A stretch of DNA of 40,253 nt from REEP01 sp964517265 (GTDB lineage: Bacteria; Pseudomonadota; Alphaproteobacteria; Rhodospirillales; Defluviicoccaceae), in NCBI GenBank assembly GCA_964517265.1, contig CAZFBS010000028.1, forward strand, positions 1-40,253, written 5' to 3'. The position numbers and the translations under genes were made by a program. The notes under the pieces are model-generated. The model was given only the letters and a program-made list of their open reading frames with translations. It did no database searches and had not been told where the DNA came from. Shown here in pieces: positions 24,997 through 34,155 of the stretch (position 1 is its first letter; each line of letters starts with the position of its first letter).

Positions 24997-27900
24997 TCTC
25001 CGCCGTCTTCATCGACCGCCCGCGGCTTGCCATCGTCATCTCGGTTGTCATCACCATCGCAGGTCTGATCGCCTATCTTGCCATTCCCACCGCTCAGTTT
25101 CCAGACATCGTTCCGCCGCAGGTGTCGGTCACAACCAGCTACCCCGGCTCGGATGCGAGCGTTGTCGAGGCCACCGTGGCCCAACCGATCGAGTCCAAGG
25201 TCACCGGTGTCGACCAGATGCTCTACATGAAATCGGTGAGCGGCAACGACGGCAGCTACAAGCTGACCGTGACCTTCGCCGTCGGCAGCGATCCCGACAT
25301 CAACGCGGTCAATGTCCAGACTCGTGTTCAGCAGGCGATGGCACAGCTCCCCGAGGAGGTCCAGCGTCAGGGCGTGACCGTCAAGAAGCAGTCGTCCGCG
25401 CTGTTGCAGGTCATCGCCTTGCACGCCCCCCAAGGCACGTACGACTCCCTGTTCCTGAGCAACTACGCCACCATCAACGTCCGCGACGAGCTGGCCCGGG
25501 TCAACGGCGTCGGGGACGTGTTCGTTTTCGGACCGCTCGATTACAGCATGCGCGTCTGGCTCGACGTCGATCGGCTGACCAGCCTTGAGCTATCGCCAAA
25601 CGATATTATCGCCGCGATCCAGGCCCAAAACGTTCAGGCGGCCGTGGGGCGGATCGGCGCCGAGCCGATCGGCCGTGACCAGCAGTTCCAGTTGACGCTT
25701 CAGACGAAGGGGCGGCTTACCAGCGTCGCCGAATTCGAGTCCATCGTCATCCGCTCCAATCCGGACGGCTCGGTCCTGCGCCTGTCGGATGTCGCCCGTG
25801 TCGAGCTGGGCGCGAAATCTTACGACTCATTCGGTCGCCTCAACGGCAAACCCGCCACCTTGCTTGGAATCTACCAAGCTCCCGGGGCCAATGCGCTCGC
25901 CGTGGCCGAAGGCGTCAAACGCACAATGGAACGCCTGAAAGAGCGCTTTCCCGAAGGTCTCGAGTATCTCGTTCAGTACGACACGACCGTATTCGTCGAA
26001 GAGTCGCTGACTGCGGTTCTCCATACGCTCCTCGAAGCGTTCATTCTCGTTGTTCTGGTCGTATTCCTTTTCCTTGGCCAGCTTCGTGCGACGATCATCC
26101 CGACCATCGCCGTGCCGGTGTCGTTGATCGGCACGCTCGCCGTCATGCTGGCCCTCGGCTTCACACTCAACATGGTCTCGATGCTGGCGCTGGTCCTTGC
26201 CATCGGTATCGTCGTCGACGACGCCATCATCGTGGTGGAGAACGTCGAGCGCGTCATGCACGACGAAGGTTTGCCGGCGAAAGAGGCCGCCAAGAAAGCG
26301 ATGACCGAAATCACCGGACCCATTATCGCAACCACCCTCGTTCTGCTCTCGGTCTTCGTTCCGATCGGGTTTGTCCCCGGCATCACCGGCCAGATGTTCC
26401 AGCAGTTCGCCGTTGCCGTCTCGGTCGCAATGGTGATCTCGGCCATCAACGCACTGACGTTGAGCCCGGCGCTGTGCGCCATCATCATGAAGCCTGGGCA
26501 CAAGCCGAAAGGGCCGATCCGCTACATTCTCGCCGGCATCGACAAGACGCGGGACGGCTATGCCGCCATTGTCGAACGGCTGGTCCGGCGGACGATCTTC
26601 GGGCTTATCTTTCTTGTCCTGGTGATCGTCGGCACTGGCTACCTGTTCAGAATCACGCCGACCGGCTTCCTGCCGAGCGAGGATCAGGGCGCCTTCTTCG
26701 TTGTCGCCCAGTTGCCGGAAGGCGCTTCCATCAATCGCACACAGCAGACGGTCGAGAAGATCGAAGCCATTCTCGGCGACACGCCAGGAATCGCCAACTA
26801 CACGGCCGTCGTCGGGTACAATTTTCTGGACGGCGCGAATCAATCGAACGCCGCGTTCTTCATCGTGAGCCTGAATCCGTTCGCCGAGCGCGAGGAGCCG
26901 GGGCTTTCGGCTCAAGACATCATTGCACGGACAAGCAGAGAAGTGGCACAAATTCCGGAAGCGATGGTGGTCGCGTTCAACCTGCCCCCCATCGTCGGCC
27001 TCGGTACGACCGGGGGTTTTGAGTATCAGCTTGAGGATTTGAGCGGTGGATCGCCAGCCGATATTGCTGCGGTGCTGCGGGGCTTGGTGTTTGCCGCCAA
27101 TCAAAGATCGGAACTTCGCGGCGTGTTCAGCACCTATGCCGCCAATACGCCGATGGTCTTCCTCGACCTCGACCGTAACAAGGCGGAAACCCTGGGCGTG
27201 CGGATCGAGGATGTCTTCAAGGCCCTTCAATCCGCCCTTGGCGGCTACTATGTCAACGACTTCAACCTCTTCGGCCGTGTCTGGCAGGTCTACATCCAGG
27301 GCGAAGGAAAGGATCGCAGACAGGTCGAGGACATCTACCGCATCAACGTGCGCAACGCGGCCGGCGAGATGGTGCCGATCCGCTCGATTCTCAATGCCGA
27401 GCTCATCTTGGGTCCGCAGAGCCTTGTCCGGTACAACAACTATCGCAGCGTGACGGTGAACGGCGGGCCGGCGCCGGGATTCAGCTCCGGCGAGGCTCTG
27501 GCCGCGATGGAGGCGCTGTCGCGGCAAACATTGCCGCAAGGGTATGCCTTCGAGTGGACCGGAACCGCTTTGCAGGAGAAAGAGGCGGCGGGACAGACGA
27601 CGGCCATTCTCGGCTTGGCGATCCTGTTCGCCTACCTGTTCCTTGTCGGTCTCTACGAGAGCTGGTCGATCCCGATCTCCGTGCTCCTGTCGGTCTCGGT
27701 CGGGCTCTTCGGCGCGATGCTCGGGTTGCTGATCGCAGGTTTGGACAACAATCTCTATGCCCAGATCGGCATTGTCGTGCTGATCGCGCTCGCGGCGAAG
27801 AACGGCATCCTCATCGTCGAGTTCGCCAAGGAGCAGCGGGAGAAAGGGCTGCCGATCGTTGAGGCGGCGGCGATAGGTGCGAGATTGCGGTTCCGGCCGG

Positions 27901-28139
27901 TGATGATGACAAGCTTTGCTTTCATCTTCGGCCTTTTGCCGCTGGTGATCGCGACGGGTCCGGGTGCGGCCAGCCGCCGCGGCGTCGGCACCGCCGTCTT
28001 CGCCGGCATGATCGCGGCGAGCGTGATCGGGGTGTTCCTGATCCCGGTGCTCTACGTCGTCTTCCAGCGCCTGCGGGAGTGGGTCCACGGGAAGCGAGAG
28101 GTGGCGCCAGCGGAGCCCGCGCAGCACGCCGCCGAGTAG
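24993..28139 (+). CDS. RND multidrug efflux pump (HAE1/AcrB family)
   Basis: The 1048-residue inner-membrane proton antiporter is close in length to AcrB. Twelve membrane helices are expected; the first starts at residue 10 and the rest form two blocks with two large periplasmic loops. Helix 4 carries the proton-relay pair in IGIVVDDAIIVVENVE (about 407-408), and helix 10 the Lys in ALAAKNGILIVEF (about 934). Both are intact, so the pump should work. Aromatic-rich drug-binding residues cannot be judged by eye. It forms an operon with the adaptor gene by ATGA overlap. Substrates are probably amphiphilic drugs, detergents or metabolites. Confidence 0.95.
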   Translation: MISAVFIDRPRLAIVISVVITIAGLIAYLAIPTAQFPDIVPPQVSVTTSYPGSDASVVEATVAQPIESKVTGVDQMLYMKSVSGNDGSYKLTVTFAVGSDPDINAVNVQTRVQQAMAQLPEEVQRQGVTVKKQSSALLQVIALHAPQGTYDSLFLSNYATINVRDELARVNGVGDVFVFGPLDYSMRVWLDVDRLTSLELSPNDIIAAIQAQNVQAAVGRIGAEPIGRDQQFQLTLQTKGRLTSVAEFESIVIRSNPDGSVLRLSDVARVELGAKSYDSFGRLNGKPATLLGIYQAPGANALAVAEGVKRTMERLKERFPEGLEYLVQYDTTVFVEESLTAVLHTLLEAFILVVLVVFLFLGQLRATIIPTIAVPVSLIGTLAVMLALGFTLNMVSMLALVLAIGIVVDDAIIVVENVERVMHDEGLPAKEAAKKAMTEITGPIIATTLVLLSVFVPIGFVPGITGQMFQQFAVAVSVAMVISAINALTLSPALCAIIMKPGHKPKGPIRYILAGIDKTRDGYAAIVERLVRRTIFGLIFLVLVIVGTGYLFRITPTGFLPSEDQGAFFVVAQLPEGASINRTQQTVEKIEAILGDTPGIANYTAVVGYNFLDGANQSNAAFFIVSLNPFAEREEPGLSAQDIIARTSREVAQIPEAMVVAFNLPPIVGLGTTGGFEYQLEDLSGGSPADIAAVLRGLVFAANQRSELRGVFSTYAANTPMVFLDLDRNKAETLGVRIEDVFKALQSALGGYYVNDFNLFGRVWQVYIQGEGKDRRQVEDIYRINVRNAAGEMVPIRSILNAELILGPQSLVRYNNYRSVTVNGGPAPGFSSGEALAAMEALSRQTLPQGYAFEWTGTALQEKEAAGQTTAILGLAILFAYLFLVGLYESWSIPISVLLSVSVGLFGAMLGLLIAGLDNNLYAQIGIVVLIALAAKNGILIVEFAKEQREKGLPIVEAAAIGARLRFRPVMMTSFAFIFGLLPLVIATGPGAASRRGVGTAVFAGMIAASVIGVFLIPVLYVVFQRLREWVHGKREVAPAEPAQHAAE

Positions 28140-28183
28140 AAGGGCGATAGCGGGGGCGCAACCAAGGGCGCGACGCGCACCGA

Positions 28184-28513
28184 TCAGAGACGGTGGTCGA
28201 GGCTGAAGATCAGAGCGAGACTGTCGTCATCCGGTTGCAGTCGCTTTTTCGCCGCGCGCGGCATCGGAATGGCGTATTGCCCGCAGTAACGGATCAAGGC
28301 CGCGGCGACCTCTTCCTGGCTGAACGGCCACTCCTGGATTTCCGTCGGATCGCCCGGCTGGAACACGAGGATCACGGCGGGTGATCCGTTGCCGATCTCC
28401 AGCCGGTCGATGGAGCGGTTCGGCATCGAGCGGCCAGCGTGCAGCAGATGATTGACCAGCGCCGCCTGCACCTCATCACGCGAGAAAATGATCTTCCGCA
28501 GTTCTCTCGGCAT
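28184..28513 (-). CDS. Conserved-looking hypothetical protein downstream of polA
   Basis: This 109-residue protein starts MPRELRKIIFSRDEVQAAL and is of mixed alpha/beta character (SPAVILVFQPGDPTEI; FSQEEVAAALIRYCGQ). Two similar-sounding halves (IIFSRDEVQAALVNHLL and WPFSQEEVAAALIRYCG) hint at an internal duplication with a shared S-x-[DE]-E-V-x-A-A-L pattern. There is no membrane segment. I do not recognise a family. The ATG at 28513 is the only reasonable start and has a weak ribosome binding site. It lies 118 bp after polA on the same strand and is convergent with the RND pump gene. Confidence 0.7.
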   Translation of the reverse strand: MPRELRKIIFSRDEVQAALVNHLLHAGRSMPNRSIDRLEIGNGSPAVILVFQPGDPTEIQEWPFSQEEVAAALIRYCGQYAIPMPRAAKKRLQPDDDSLALIFSLDHRL

Positions 28514-28631
28514 CGGTTTCAAAGATCTTTCGAAGAATAAGCCAATCAATGGCCAAGGATGATGCGGGACATTCCTTGAAATACAACGATTGTGCACGAA
28601 CTGGCAAGAACACGCAAAGCGGCGCCGCAGA

Positions 28632-31388
28632 TCAGTGGGCGTCGGCCCAGCTCCGGCCGACGCCGATGTCGACGACCAGCGGAACATCGATGACCGCCGC
28701 GCTTTCCATCGCGCTGCGGACACGCTGCCGGGTTTCTTCGACCTGATCCTTTGGCACTTCGAACAACAACTCGTCGTGGACCTGCAGCAGCATCCGCGCC
28801 CCGAGGTCGGTTTGGCCGAGAGCCCGGGCAATCCGGATCATCGCCCGCTTGATGATGTCCGCCGCCCCGCCCTGGATCGGGGCATTGATCGCCGCCCGCT
28901 CGGCGAAGCTGCGGACCGAGGGATTGCGGTCGGCAAGGCCGCGGATGTGACAGCGACGCCCGAACAGCGTCGTCACATAGCCCGTCTCGCGCGCCCGCAA
29001 CCGGGTTTGTTCCATGTAATCGCGGATGCCGGGATAGCGCTCGAAGTAGGCCTCGATGTAGGCGCCGGCCTCGCCCCGGGAGATGCCGAGCTGGCGGGCG
29101 AGACCGAACGGCGAGATGCCATAGATGATGCCGAAGTTGATCGCTTTCGCCTTGCGCCGGATGAACGGGTCCATGCCTTCCACCGGCACGCCGAACACCT
29201 GCGAGGCAGTCAGCGCATGGATGTCGATCCCCTCGCGGAAGGCGTCTTTCAGCGCATCGATCCCGGCGACGTGGGCCAGCAGGCGCAACTCGATCTGCGA
29301 ATAGTCGGCGCTCAGCAGGACGAACCCGTCCTCGGCGATGAACGCGCGCCGGATTTTACGGCCTTCCTCGGTGCGGATCGGGATGTTCTGCAGGTTGGGA
29401 TCGGAGGAACTGAGACGCCCGGTGACCGCAATCGCCTGGGCAAACGAGGTATGGACGCGCCCGGTCTCCGGGTTGATCTCGCCGATCAGCGCGTCGGTGT
29501 AGGTGCTTTTCAGCTTCGCCAGCTGGCGCCAGTCCAGCACCTTCGCCGGCAGCGCGTGGCCCTCCGCCGCGAGCGCTTCGAGAACGTCCGCTCCGGTGGC
29601 AAAGGCGCCGGTTTTCATCTTCTTGCCGCCGCTGAGCCCCATCTCCAGGAACAGCACATCACCCAGCTGCTTGGGCGAGGCGATGTTGAACGGATGCCCG
29701 GCCAGCTGATGGATATCCCCGGCCAGAGCATCGAGCCGTGCCTCGAAATCGGCGCTCAGCAGCTTTAATTCCTCGGCATCGACGCGGATGCCGCACCGTT
29801 CCATCGCCGCCAGGACCGGGATCAACGGGCGCTCGATGGTTTCGTAGACGCTCACCAAGCGCTCGCTCAGCAGCCGCGGCTTGAGCACCTGATGCAGCCG
29901 CCATGTCACATCGGCATCCTCGGCGGCATAGGCACAGGCCTTGTCGAGCGGCACCGCATCGAAGCCGATCTGCGCCTTGCCGGTGCCGGTCACCGCCGCA
30001 TACTTGATCGTATCGATGCCGAGGAAATGCTGCGCCAGCTCGTCCATGCCGTGGCCATGGAGGCCGCTCTCGAGGACGTAGGACAGGATCATGGTATCGT
30101 CGAGCGGCACCAGCCGGATCCCGTAGCGGGCGAACACCTGCAAATCGTACTTGATGTTGTGACCGATCTTGAGGACCGAAGGATCCTCCAGCATCCCCTT
30201 CAGAATCGACAGCGCGCGCGCCATCGGGATCTGCCGCGGCGCGGCTTCCGCCTCGGACTTAGGCAGCGAAAGACCGCCGGCGGTGGCCGCTGCGGGATTG
30301 CGATGGGCGAGCGGAATATAGCAGGCTCGCCCCGGCTCCAGCGCCAGCGACACCCCGACGAGGGCACACCGCAAGGCATCCAGCGATGTCGTCTCGGTAT
30401 CGACGGCGACAACACCGGCGAGGTTTGCCGTCTCGACCCAGTGCTGCAACGCCGCCTCGTCCTGAACCAGTTCGTACGTCTCGTGCTGGATGCGTGTTTC
30501 CACCACTGTGCCGGGCGTATCGCCCCGGGCGAGCACGGCATCGACGCGCGCGAGCAGCGACTTGAATGACTGCGCTGCGAGGAAATCCCGGAGCGGATGC
30601 AGATCCGGCTTGCAGACCGCAAACGACTCGAGCGGCTCCGGCACACTCAGATCGTCATGCAGGCTGACCAGTTGCTTGGACAGGCGCGCGGCGTCGGCAT
30701 GCTCGATCAGCGCCTGGCGACGCTTGGGCTGCTTGATCTCACCGGCCCGCGCGAGCAGGGTTTCCAGATCGCCGAATTCCCCGATCAGCGTGCCGGCGGT
30801 CTTGATCCCGATGCCGGGCACCCCCGGTACATTGTCGGTGCTGTCGCCGGCCAGCGCCTGCACGTCGATCACCTTGTCCGGCCCGACGGAGAATTTCTCC
30901 CGCACCTCGTCCGGCCCGATCGTGCGGTTCTTCATCGCATCGAACATCCGCACGCCGTCACCGACCAGCTGCATCAGGTCCTTGTCCGACGAGACGATGG
31001 TGACCTCGGCGCCGGCCTCGCGGGCGAGCCGGGTGTAGGTCGCGATCAGATCGTCGGCCTCATAACCCTGCATCTCGACGCAGGCGAGGTTGAACGCGCG
31101 GGTCGCCTCGCGCACGAGCGCGAACTGCGGCACCAGGTCCTCCGGCGGCTCCGGCCGGTTGGCCTTGTAGTCGGCGTAAAGATCGTTGCGCAGCAAGCGG
31201 CGGTCGCTATCGAAGATGACGGCGATATGATCGGCGTCGGTCTCGCCGAGCAGCTTCATCAGCATCGTCACGAAGCCGTAGACGGCGTTGACCGGGGTGC
31301 CGTCGGGACGGCTCAGAGGCGGAATGGCGTGATAGGCGCGGAAGATGAACCCCGAGCCGTCGACGAGAAAGACGTGCCTGGGAGCCAT
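28632..31388 (-). CDS. polA: DNA polymerase I
   Basis: The 918-residue enzyme has all three activities. The 5'-3' exonuclease domain (about 1-290) begins MAPRHVFLVDGSGFIFRAYH and shows YEADDLIATY, VSSDKDLMQ and GDSTDNVPGVPGIGIKTA. The 3'-5' proofreading domain keeps its acidic residues: VDTETTSLD, IGHNIKYD and YAAEDADV. The polymerase core shows motif A DYSQIELRLLAH, motif B RRKAKAINFGIIYGIS and motif C VHDELL. It works in lagging-strand maturation and repair. ATG 31388 is chosen; a GTG at 31403 is in frame. It follows the CHCC zinc-finger gene by 63 bp on the same strand. Confidence 0.97.
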   Translation of the reverse strand: MAPRHVFLVDGSGFIFRAYHAIPPLSRPDGTPVNAVYGFVTMLMKLLGETDADHIAVIFDSDRRLLRNDLYADYKANRPEPPEDLVPQFALVREATRAFNLACVEMQGYEADDLIATYTRLAREAGAEVTIVSSDKDLMQLVGDGVRMFDAMKNRTIGPDEVREKFSVGPDKVIDVQALAGDSTDNVPGVPGIGIKTAGTLIGEFGDLETLLARAGEIKQPKRRQALIEHADAARLSKQLVSLHDDLSVPEPLESFAVCKPDLHPLRDFLAAQSFKSLLARVDAVLARGDTPGTVVETRIQHETYELVQDEAALQHWVETANLAGVVAVDTETTSLDALRCALVGVSLALEPGRACYIPLAHRNPAAATAGGLSLPKSEAEAAPRQIPMARALSILKGMLEDPSVLKIGHNIKYDLQVFARYGIRLVPLDDTMILSYVLESGLHGHGMDELAQHFLGIDTIKYAAVTGTGKAQIGFDAVPLDKACAYAAEDADVTWRLHQVLKPRLLSERLVSVYETIERPLIPVLAAMERCGIRVDAEELKLLSADFEARLDALAGDIHQLAGHPFNIASPKQLGDVLFLEMGLSGGKKMKTGAFATGADVLEALAAEGHALPAKVLDWRQLAKLKSTYTDALIGEINPETGRVHTSFAQAIAVTGRLSSSDPNLQNIPIRTEEGRKIRRAFIAEDGFVLLSADYSQIELRLLAHVAGIDALKDAFREGIDIHALTASQVFGVPVEGMDPFIRRKAKAINFGIIYGISPFGLARQLGISRGEAGAYIEAYFERYPGIRDYMEQTRLRARETGYVTTLFGRRCHIRGLADRNPSVRSFAERAAINAPIQGGAADIIKRAMIRIARALGQTDLGARMLLQVHDELLFEVPKDQVEETRQRVRSAMESAAVIDVPLVVDIGVGRSWADAH

Positions 31389-31451
31389 CGTCACCGCCGG
31401 CACGAACGCGGGATTGAAGGCACGGGCGGCGGGCGGAGCCGGGTGGGACCG

Positions 31452-31634
31452 CTAATGGCCCGCCGCTTCCTCGGCATGGACGGCGAGCACGAAGCGCCGC
31501 GAGCAATAGGGGCAGACGATCTCGTCCTCCTCGCCGATGTGAAGGTAGACTGCCGGGTGGCCGAGCGCGCCGCCGCCTCCATCGCAGCTGATGACCCGGC
31601 TTTCGACGACAATGGGAGGCTCCAGTTGCATCAT
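31452..31634 (-). CDS. CHCC-type zinc-finger protein (NDUFS6-like, PF10276 type)
   Basis: This 60-residue protein carries Cys in VISCDGGGGALGHPAVYL, a His there, then VCPYCSRRF; together these give the C-H-C-C zinc site of the family related to the complex I accessory subunit NDUFS6. This very short form is common in alphaproteobacteria, and its exact role is not established to my knowledge; a part in respiratory complex assembly is an inference. Two Met codons (31634 and 31631) are possible starts. It is upstream of polA (63 bp) and divergent from the ABC ATPase gene. Confidence 0.82.
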   Translation of the reverse strand: MMQLEPPIVVESRVISCDGGGGALGHPAVYLHIGEEDEIVCPYCSRRFVLAVHAEEAAGH

Positions 31635-31796
31635 GGACGCTGACCGATCATTGACACTGACGGAAATGAGGCTGCTGACCCCGACCCGGACCGCTGCTAC
31701 ACTCGATCGCGACCTGTGGTAGCCTTTGCGCGACCCGGATCGTCGTTCACATATCACGCATGCGCCGCCTGCGTTAAGCATCTTTGTCGAGTTGCC

Positions 31797-32804
31797 ATGT
31801 CCCGCGATCTGCCGGAACCCGAGCCCGCCGTCGAGACCGTCGCCCTTAGCAAGACATACGGCCGCTCGGGGGGCCGTGGGGCGCCGCCGGTCCATGCCCT
31901 CAAAGAGGTCTCGCTGGTCATCCCGAAGGGCTCCTTCTTCGGCCTGCTCGGGCCGAACGGGGCCGGCAAGTCGACGCTGATCAACATCCTGGCGGGACTG
32001 GTCGTCCGTACCTCCGGCGAGGCACGGATCTGGGGCTATGACATCGATGGGGAGATGCGCGCGGCCCGCCGGGCGATCGGCGTGGTGCCGCAGGAACTCA
32101 ACATCGACCCGTTCTTCACCCCGCGCGAGTTGCTCGATGTGCAGGCGGGCCTGTATGGCGTGCCGAAGGCGGCGCGGCGCACCTATGAAATCCTCGAGAT
32201 CGTCGGCCTGATCCGGCAAGCGGATTCCTATGCCCGCACGCTGTCCGGCGGGATGCGCCGGCGGCTGCTGGTGGCGAAGGCGATGGTCCACTCGCCCAAG
32301 GTGCTGGTTCTCGACGAGCCGACCGCCGGCGTCGACGTCGACCTGCGCCGGCAGTTGTGGGTCGCGGTGCGGCGGATGCGCGATGAGGGCACCACCATCC
32401 TCTTGACCACCCATTATCTGGAGGAGGCCGAGGCGTTGTGCGATCGGATCGCGATCATCAACCACGGCCGGCTGATCGCCTGCGAGACCACCGAGGCGCT
32501 GCTCAAGCGGCTGGACAGCAAGGAGCTGAGGGTGACGCTGAGCGAGGCGATCGAGAGCGTGCCGCCGGCGCTGGCATCCTTCCATGTGCATCTGGAGCGG
32601 CCGGGGCGACTGGTGTTCTGCTATCCACCGAGCACCACCAGCACGGGGCAGATCCTCACCGCGATCCAGCACTCGGGCCTGACAGTGGCCGACCTCGATA
32701 CCCATGAAGCCGACCTCGAGGATGTGTTCCTCCGCCTGACCCGGATGCCGGATGCGCCAGAAACAGCAGAAACGCCAGATGTGCCGCGGGAGGCGCCGCT
32801 GTGA
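31797..32804 (+). CDS. ABC transporter ATP-binding protein, no adjacent permease
   Basis: The 335-residue ATPase of the ABC-2/DrrA type has Walker A GPNGAGKST, the signature LSGGMRRRL, Walker B VLVLDEPTAGVD and the switch His in TTHYLEEAEAL. About 100 further residues follow the ATPase core, as in DrrA-like exporters. A partner permease would be expected right after it, but the next gene is instead a lipoprotein hydrolase that starts inside its stop codon (GTGA). Either the permease lies elsewhere or this ATPase serves a shared one. The start ATG 31797 has a weak ribosome binding site. The substrate is unknown; lipid-linked cargo is one guess from the neighbour. Confidence 0.88.
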   Translation: MSRDLPEPEPAVETVALSKTYGRSGGRGAPPVHALKEVSLVIPKGSFFGLLGPNGAGKSTLINILAGLVVRTSGEARIWGYDIDGEMRAARRAIGVVPQELNIDPFFTPRELLDVQAGLYGVPKAARRTYEILEIVGLIRQADSYARTLSGGMRRRLLVAKAMVHSPKVLVLDEPTAGVDVDLRRQLWVAVRRMRDEGTTILLTTHYLEEAEALCDRIAIINHGRLIACETTEALLKRLDSKELRVTLSEAIESVPPALASFHVHLERPGRLVFCYPPSTTSTGQILTAIQHSGLTVADLDTHEADLEDVFLRLTRMPDAPETAETPDVPREAPL

Positions 32805-33865
32805 GCCGCCGGCGCTGGCACCTCGGCTTGGTGCTGACGCTCCTCCTGTTCGGCTGTGCGCCGATGACGGTGCCGGCGGGGCCGCGGCAGGCCGAGCCCG
32901 TCCTTGCCGAGAAGGCGCTGACGGCCTATGACGGCACCCGCCTTCCGCTGCACGCATGGCTGCCGGCGGCCGATGCCGGAGAGGACGGGGGCGTGGGCGC
33001 GGTCGTTCTCGCGCTACACGGGTTCAACGATTACGGCAACTTCTTCGCATCGGCGGGAACGTTTCTCGCCGAGGGCGGGATCGCCTCCTATGCCTACGAT
33101 CAGCGTGGCTTCGGCATGAGTGCCAATCGCGGCTTGTGGCCGGGAACCGAGGCGCTGATCGCCGATGTCAGGGCGGCGGTGGAAGCGCTGCGCCGGCGCC
33201 ATCCGGGAGTGCCGCTCTACATCCTCGGCGAGAGCATGGGCGGCGCGGTGGCAACGGTGACGCTGACCCGCCCGGGCGCACCGGACGTGGACGGCGTCAT
33301 TCTCTCCGCGCCGGCGGTGTGGGGGCGGAGCACGATGCCCTGGTACCAGACCGCCGCGCTGTGGCTGACCGCGCACACGGTGCCGGCGATGACGCTGACC
33401 GGCCGGGGCCTCAAGATCATTCCGTCCGACAACACCCCGATGTTGCGCGCGCTCTCCCGCGATCCGCTGGTGATCAAGAAGACCCGGGTCGATGCCGTGT
33501 TCGGCCTCGTCAACCTGATGGATGAGGCGCTGGCCGCCGCCCCTGCTTTGGACCGCCGCGCCCTGATCCTCTATGGCGAGCGGGACGAATTGGTGCCGAA
33601 GGAGCCGGTGCGGCAATTTCTCGCCGATCTGCCGCCGGCCGGCGGCGCCAGCCGCCGGGTGGCGATCTACGAGAACGGCTATCACATGCTGCTGCGCGAT
33701 CTGCAGGCAAAGACGGTGTGGGCGGACATCGCCGCCTGGATCGCCGATGCCGGCCGGCCGCTGCCGTCGGGCTCCGATGCGCGGGTGACGGCAAGTGATA
33801 CTTGTCGGCTCTGGAGCCTTTGCGATAAGGTGCAGGCCGATCCCGCGCTTGAGGGCTCCGGGTAG
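32801..33865 (+). CDS. Lysophospholipase-like alpha/beta hydrolase lipoprotein
   Basis: The 354-residue protein has a signal peptide ending in a lipobox (LTLLLFGCAP), so it is probably a lipid-anchored periplasmic or outer-membrane protein. The hydrolase domain (Hydrolase_4 type, monoglyceride or lysophospholipase-like) holds LALHGFNDYGNFF, YDQRGFGMSANRG, the nucleophile in GESMGGA, an Asp in YGERDELVPKE and a His in NGYHMLLRD. All three triad residues are therefore present. Its start GTG overlaps the ABC ATPase stop by four bases, so the two are translationally coupled. It may act on membrane lipids linked to that transporter. The last 30 residues are probably disordered. Confidence 0.87.
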   Translation: MSRRRWHLGLVLTLLLFGCAPMTVPAGPRQAEPVLAEKALTAYDGTRLPLHAWLPAADAGEDGGVGAVVLALHGFNDYGNFFASAGTFLAEGGIASYAYDQRGFGMSANRGLWPGTEALIADVRAAVEALRRRHPGVPLYILGESMGGAVATVTLTRPGAPDVDGVILSAPAVWGRSTMPWYQTAALWLTAHTVPAMTLTGRGLKIIPSDNTPMLRALSRDPLVIKKTRVDAVFGLVNLMDEALAAAPALDRRALILYGERDELVPKEPVRQFLADLPPAGGASRRVAIYENGYHMLLRDLQAKTVWADIAAWIADAGRPLPSGSDARVTASDTCRLWSLCDKVQADPALEGSG

Positions 33866-33958
33866 GCCGCAAGGGGCGCCGGCAGCATCGGCACGGGATT
33901 GAGGGCGTCACCGACCACCAACAAGACGGTCAAGATGGTGACGAGAGGGCATCTTTAA

Positions 33959-34034
33959 GCGCTCGTAGCTCAGTGGATAGAGCGTCGGCCTCCGGAGCCG
34001 AAGGTCACAGGTTCGAATCCTGTCGAGCGCGCCA
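33959..34034 (+). tRNA. tRNA-Arg (anticodon CCG)
   Basis: The 76-base cloverleaf has a 7-bp acceptor stem (GCGCTCG with CGAGCGC), a D-arm with GCTC/GAGC, an anticodon stem TCGGC/GCCGA with loop CTCCGGA, and a T-arm ACAGG-TTCGAAT-CCTGT. CCA is encoded (34032-34034). The loop gives anticodon CCG, so it reads the Arg codon CGG. It appears intact. The serine recombinase gene begins its 3' end about 120 bp downstream, so this tRNA may mark the chromosomal side of an integration site. Confidence 0.97.
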
Positions 34035-34052
34035 TCTCTAAATTTCCCCTGC

Positions 34053-34088
34053 AAATATCCCCTAACGCCTTGAAAAGTAAGGATATTT
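34053..34088. repeat. Inverted repeat between the tRNA and the recombinase
   Basis: AAATATCC (34053-34060) and GGATATTT (34081-34088) form an 8-bp inverted repeat with a 20-base spacer, 19 bases after the tRNA. AT-rich dyads near recombinase genes can be part of the attachment region, but a weak transcription terminator of the tRNA is an equal option. Confidence 0.4.
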
Positions 34089-34155
34089 CTGGTGTTCGAA
34101 ACCCCGAATTCCGGCAGTACGCCAGTTGGTCCTTAAACGCGAGTTTGAGAACCGT

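Noticed and set aside
25827..28127. Long minus-strand open frame opposite the RND pump
   Set aside because: It is His/Asp/Arg-rich nonsense antisense to an intact pump gene.
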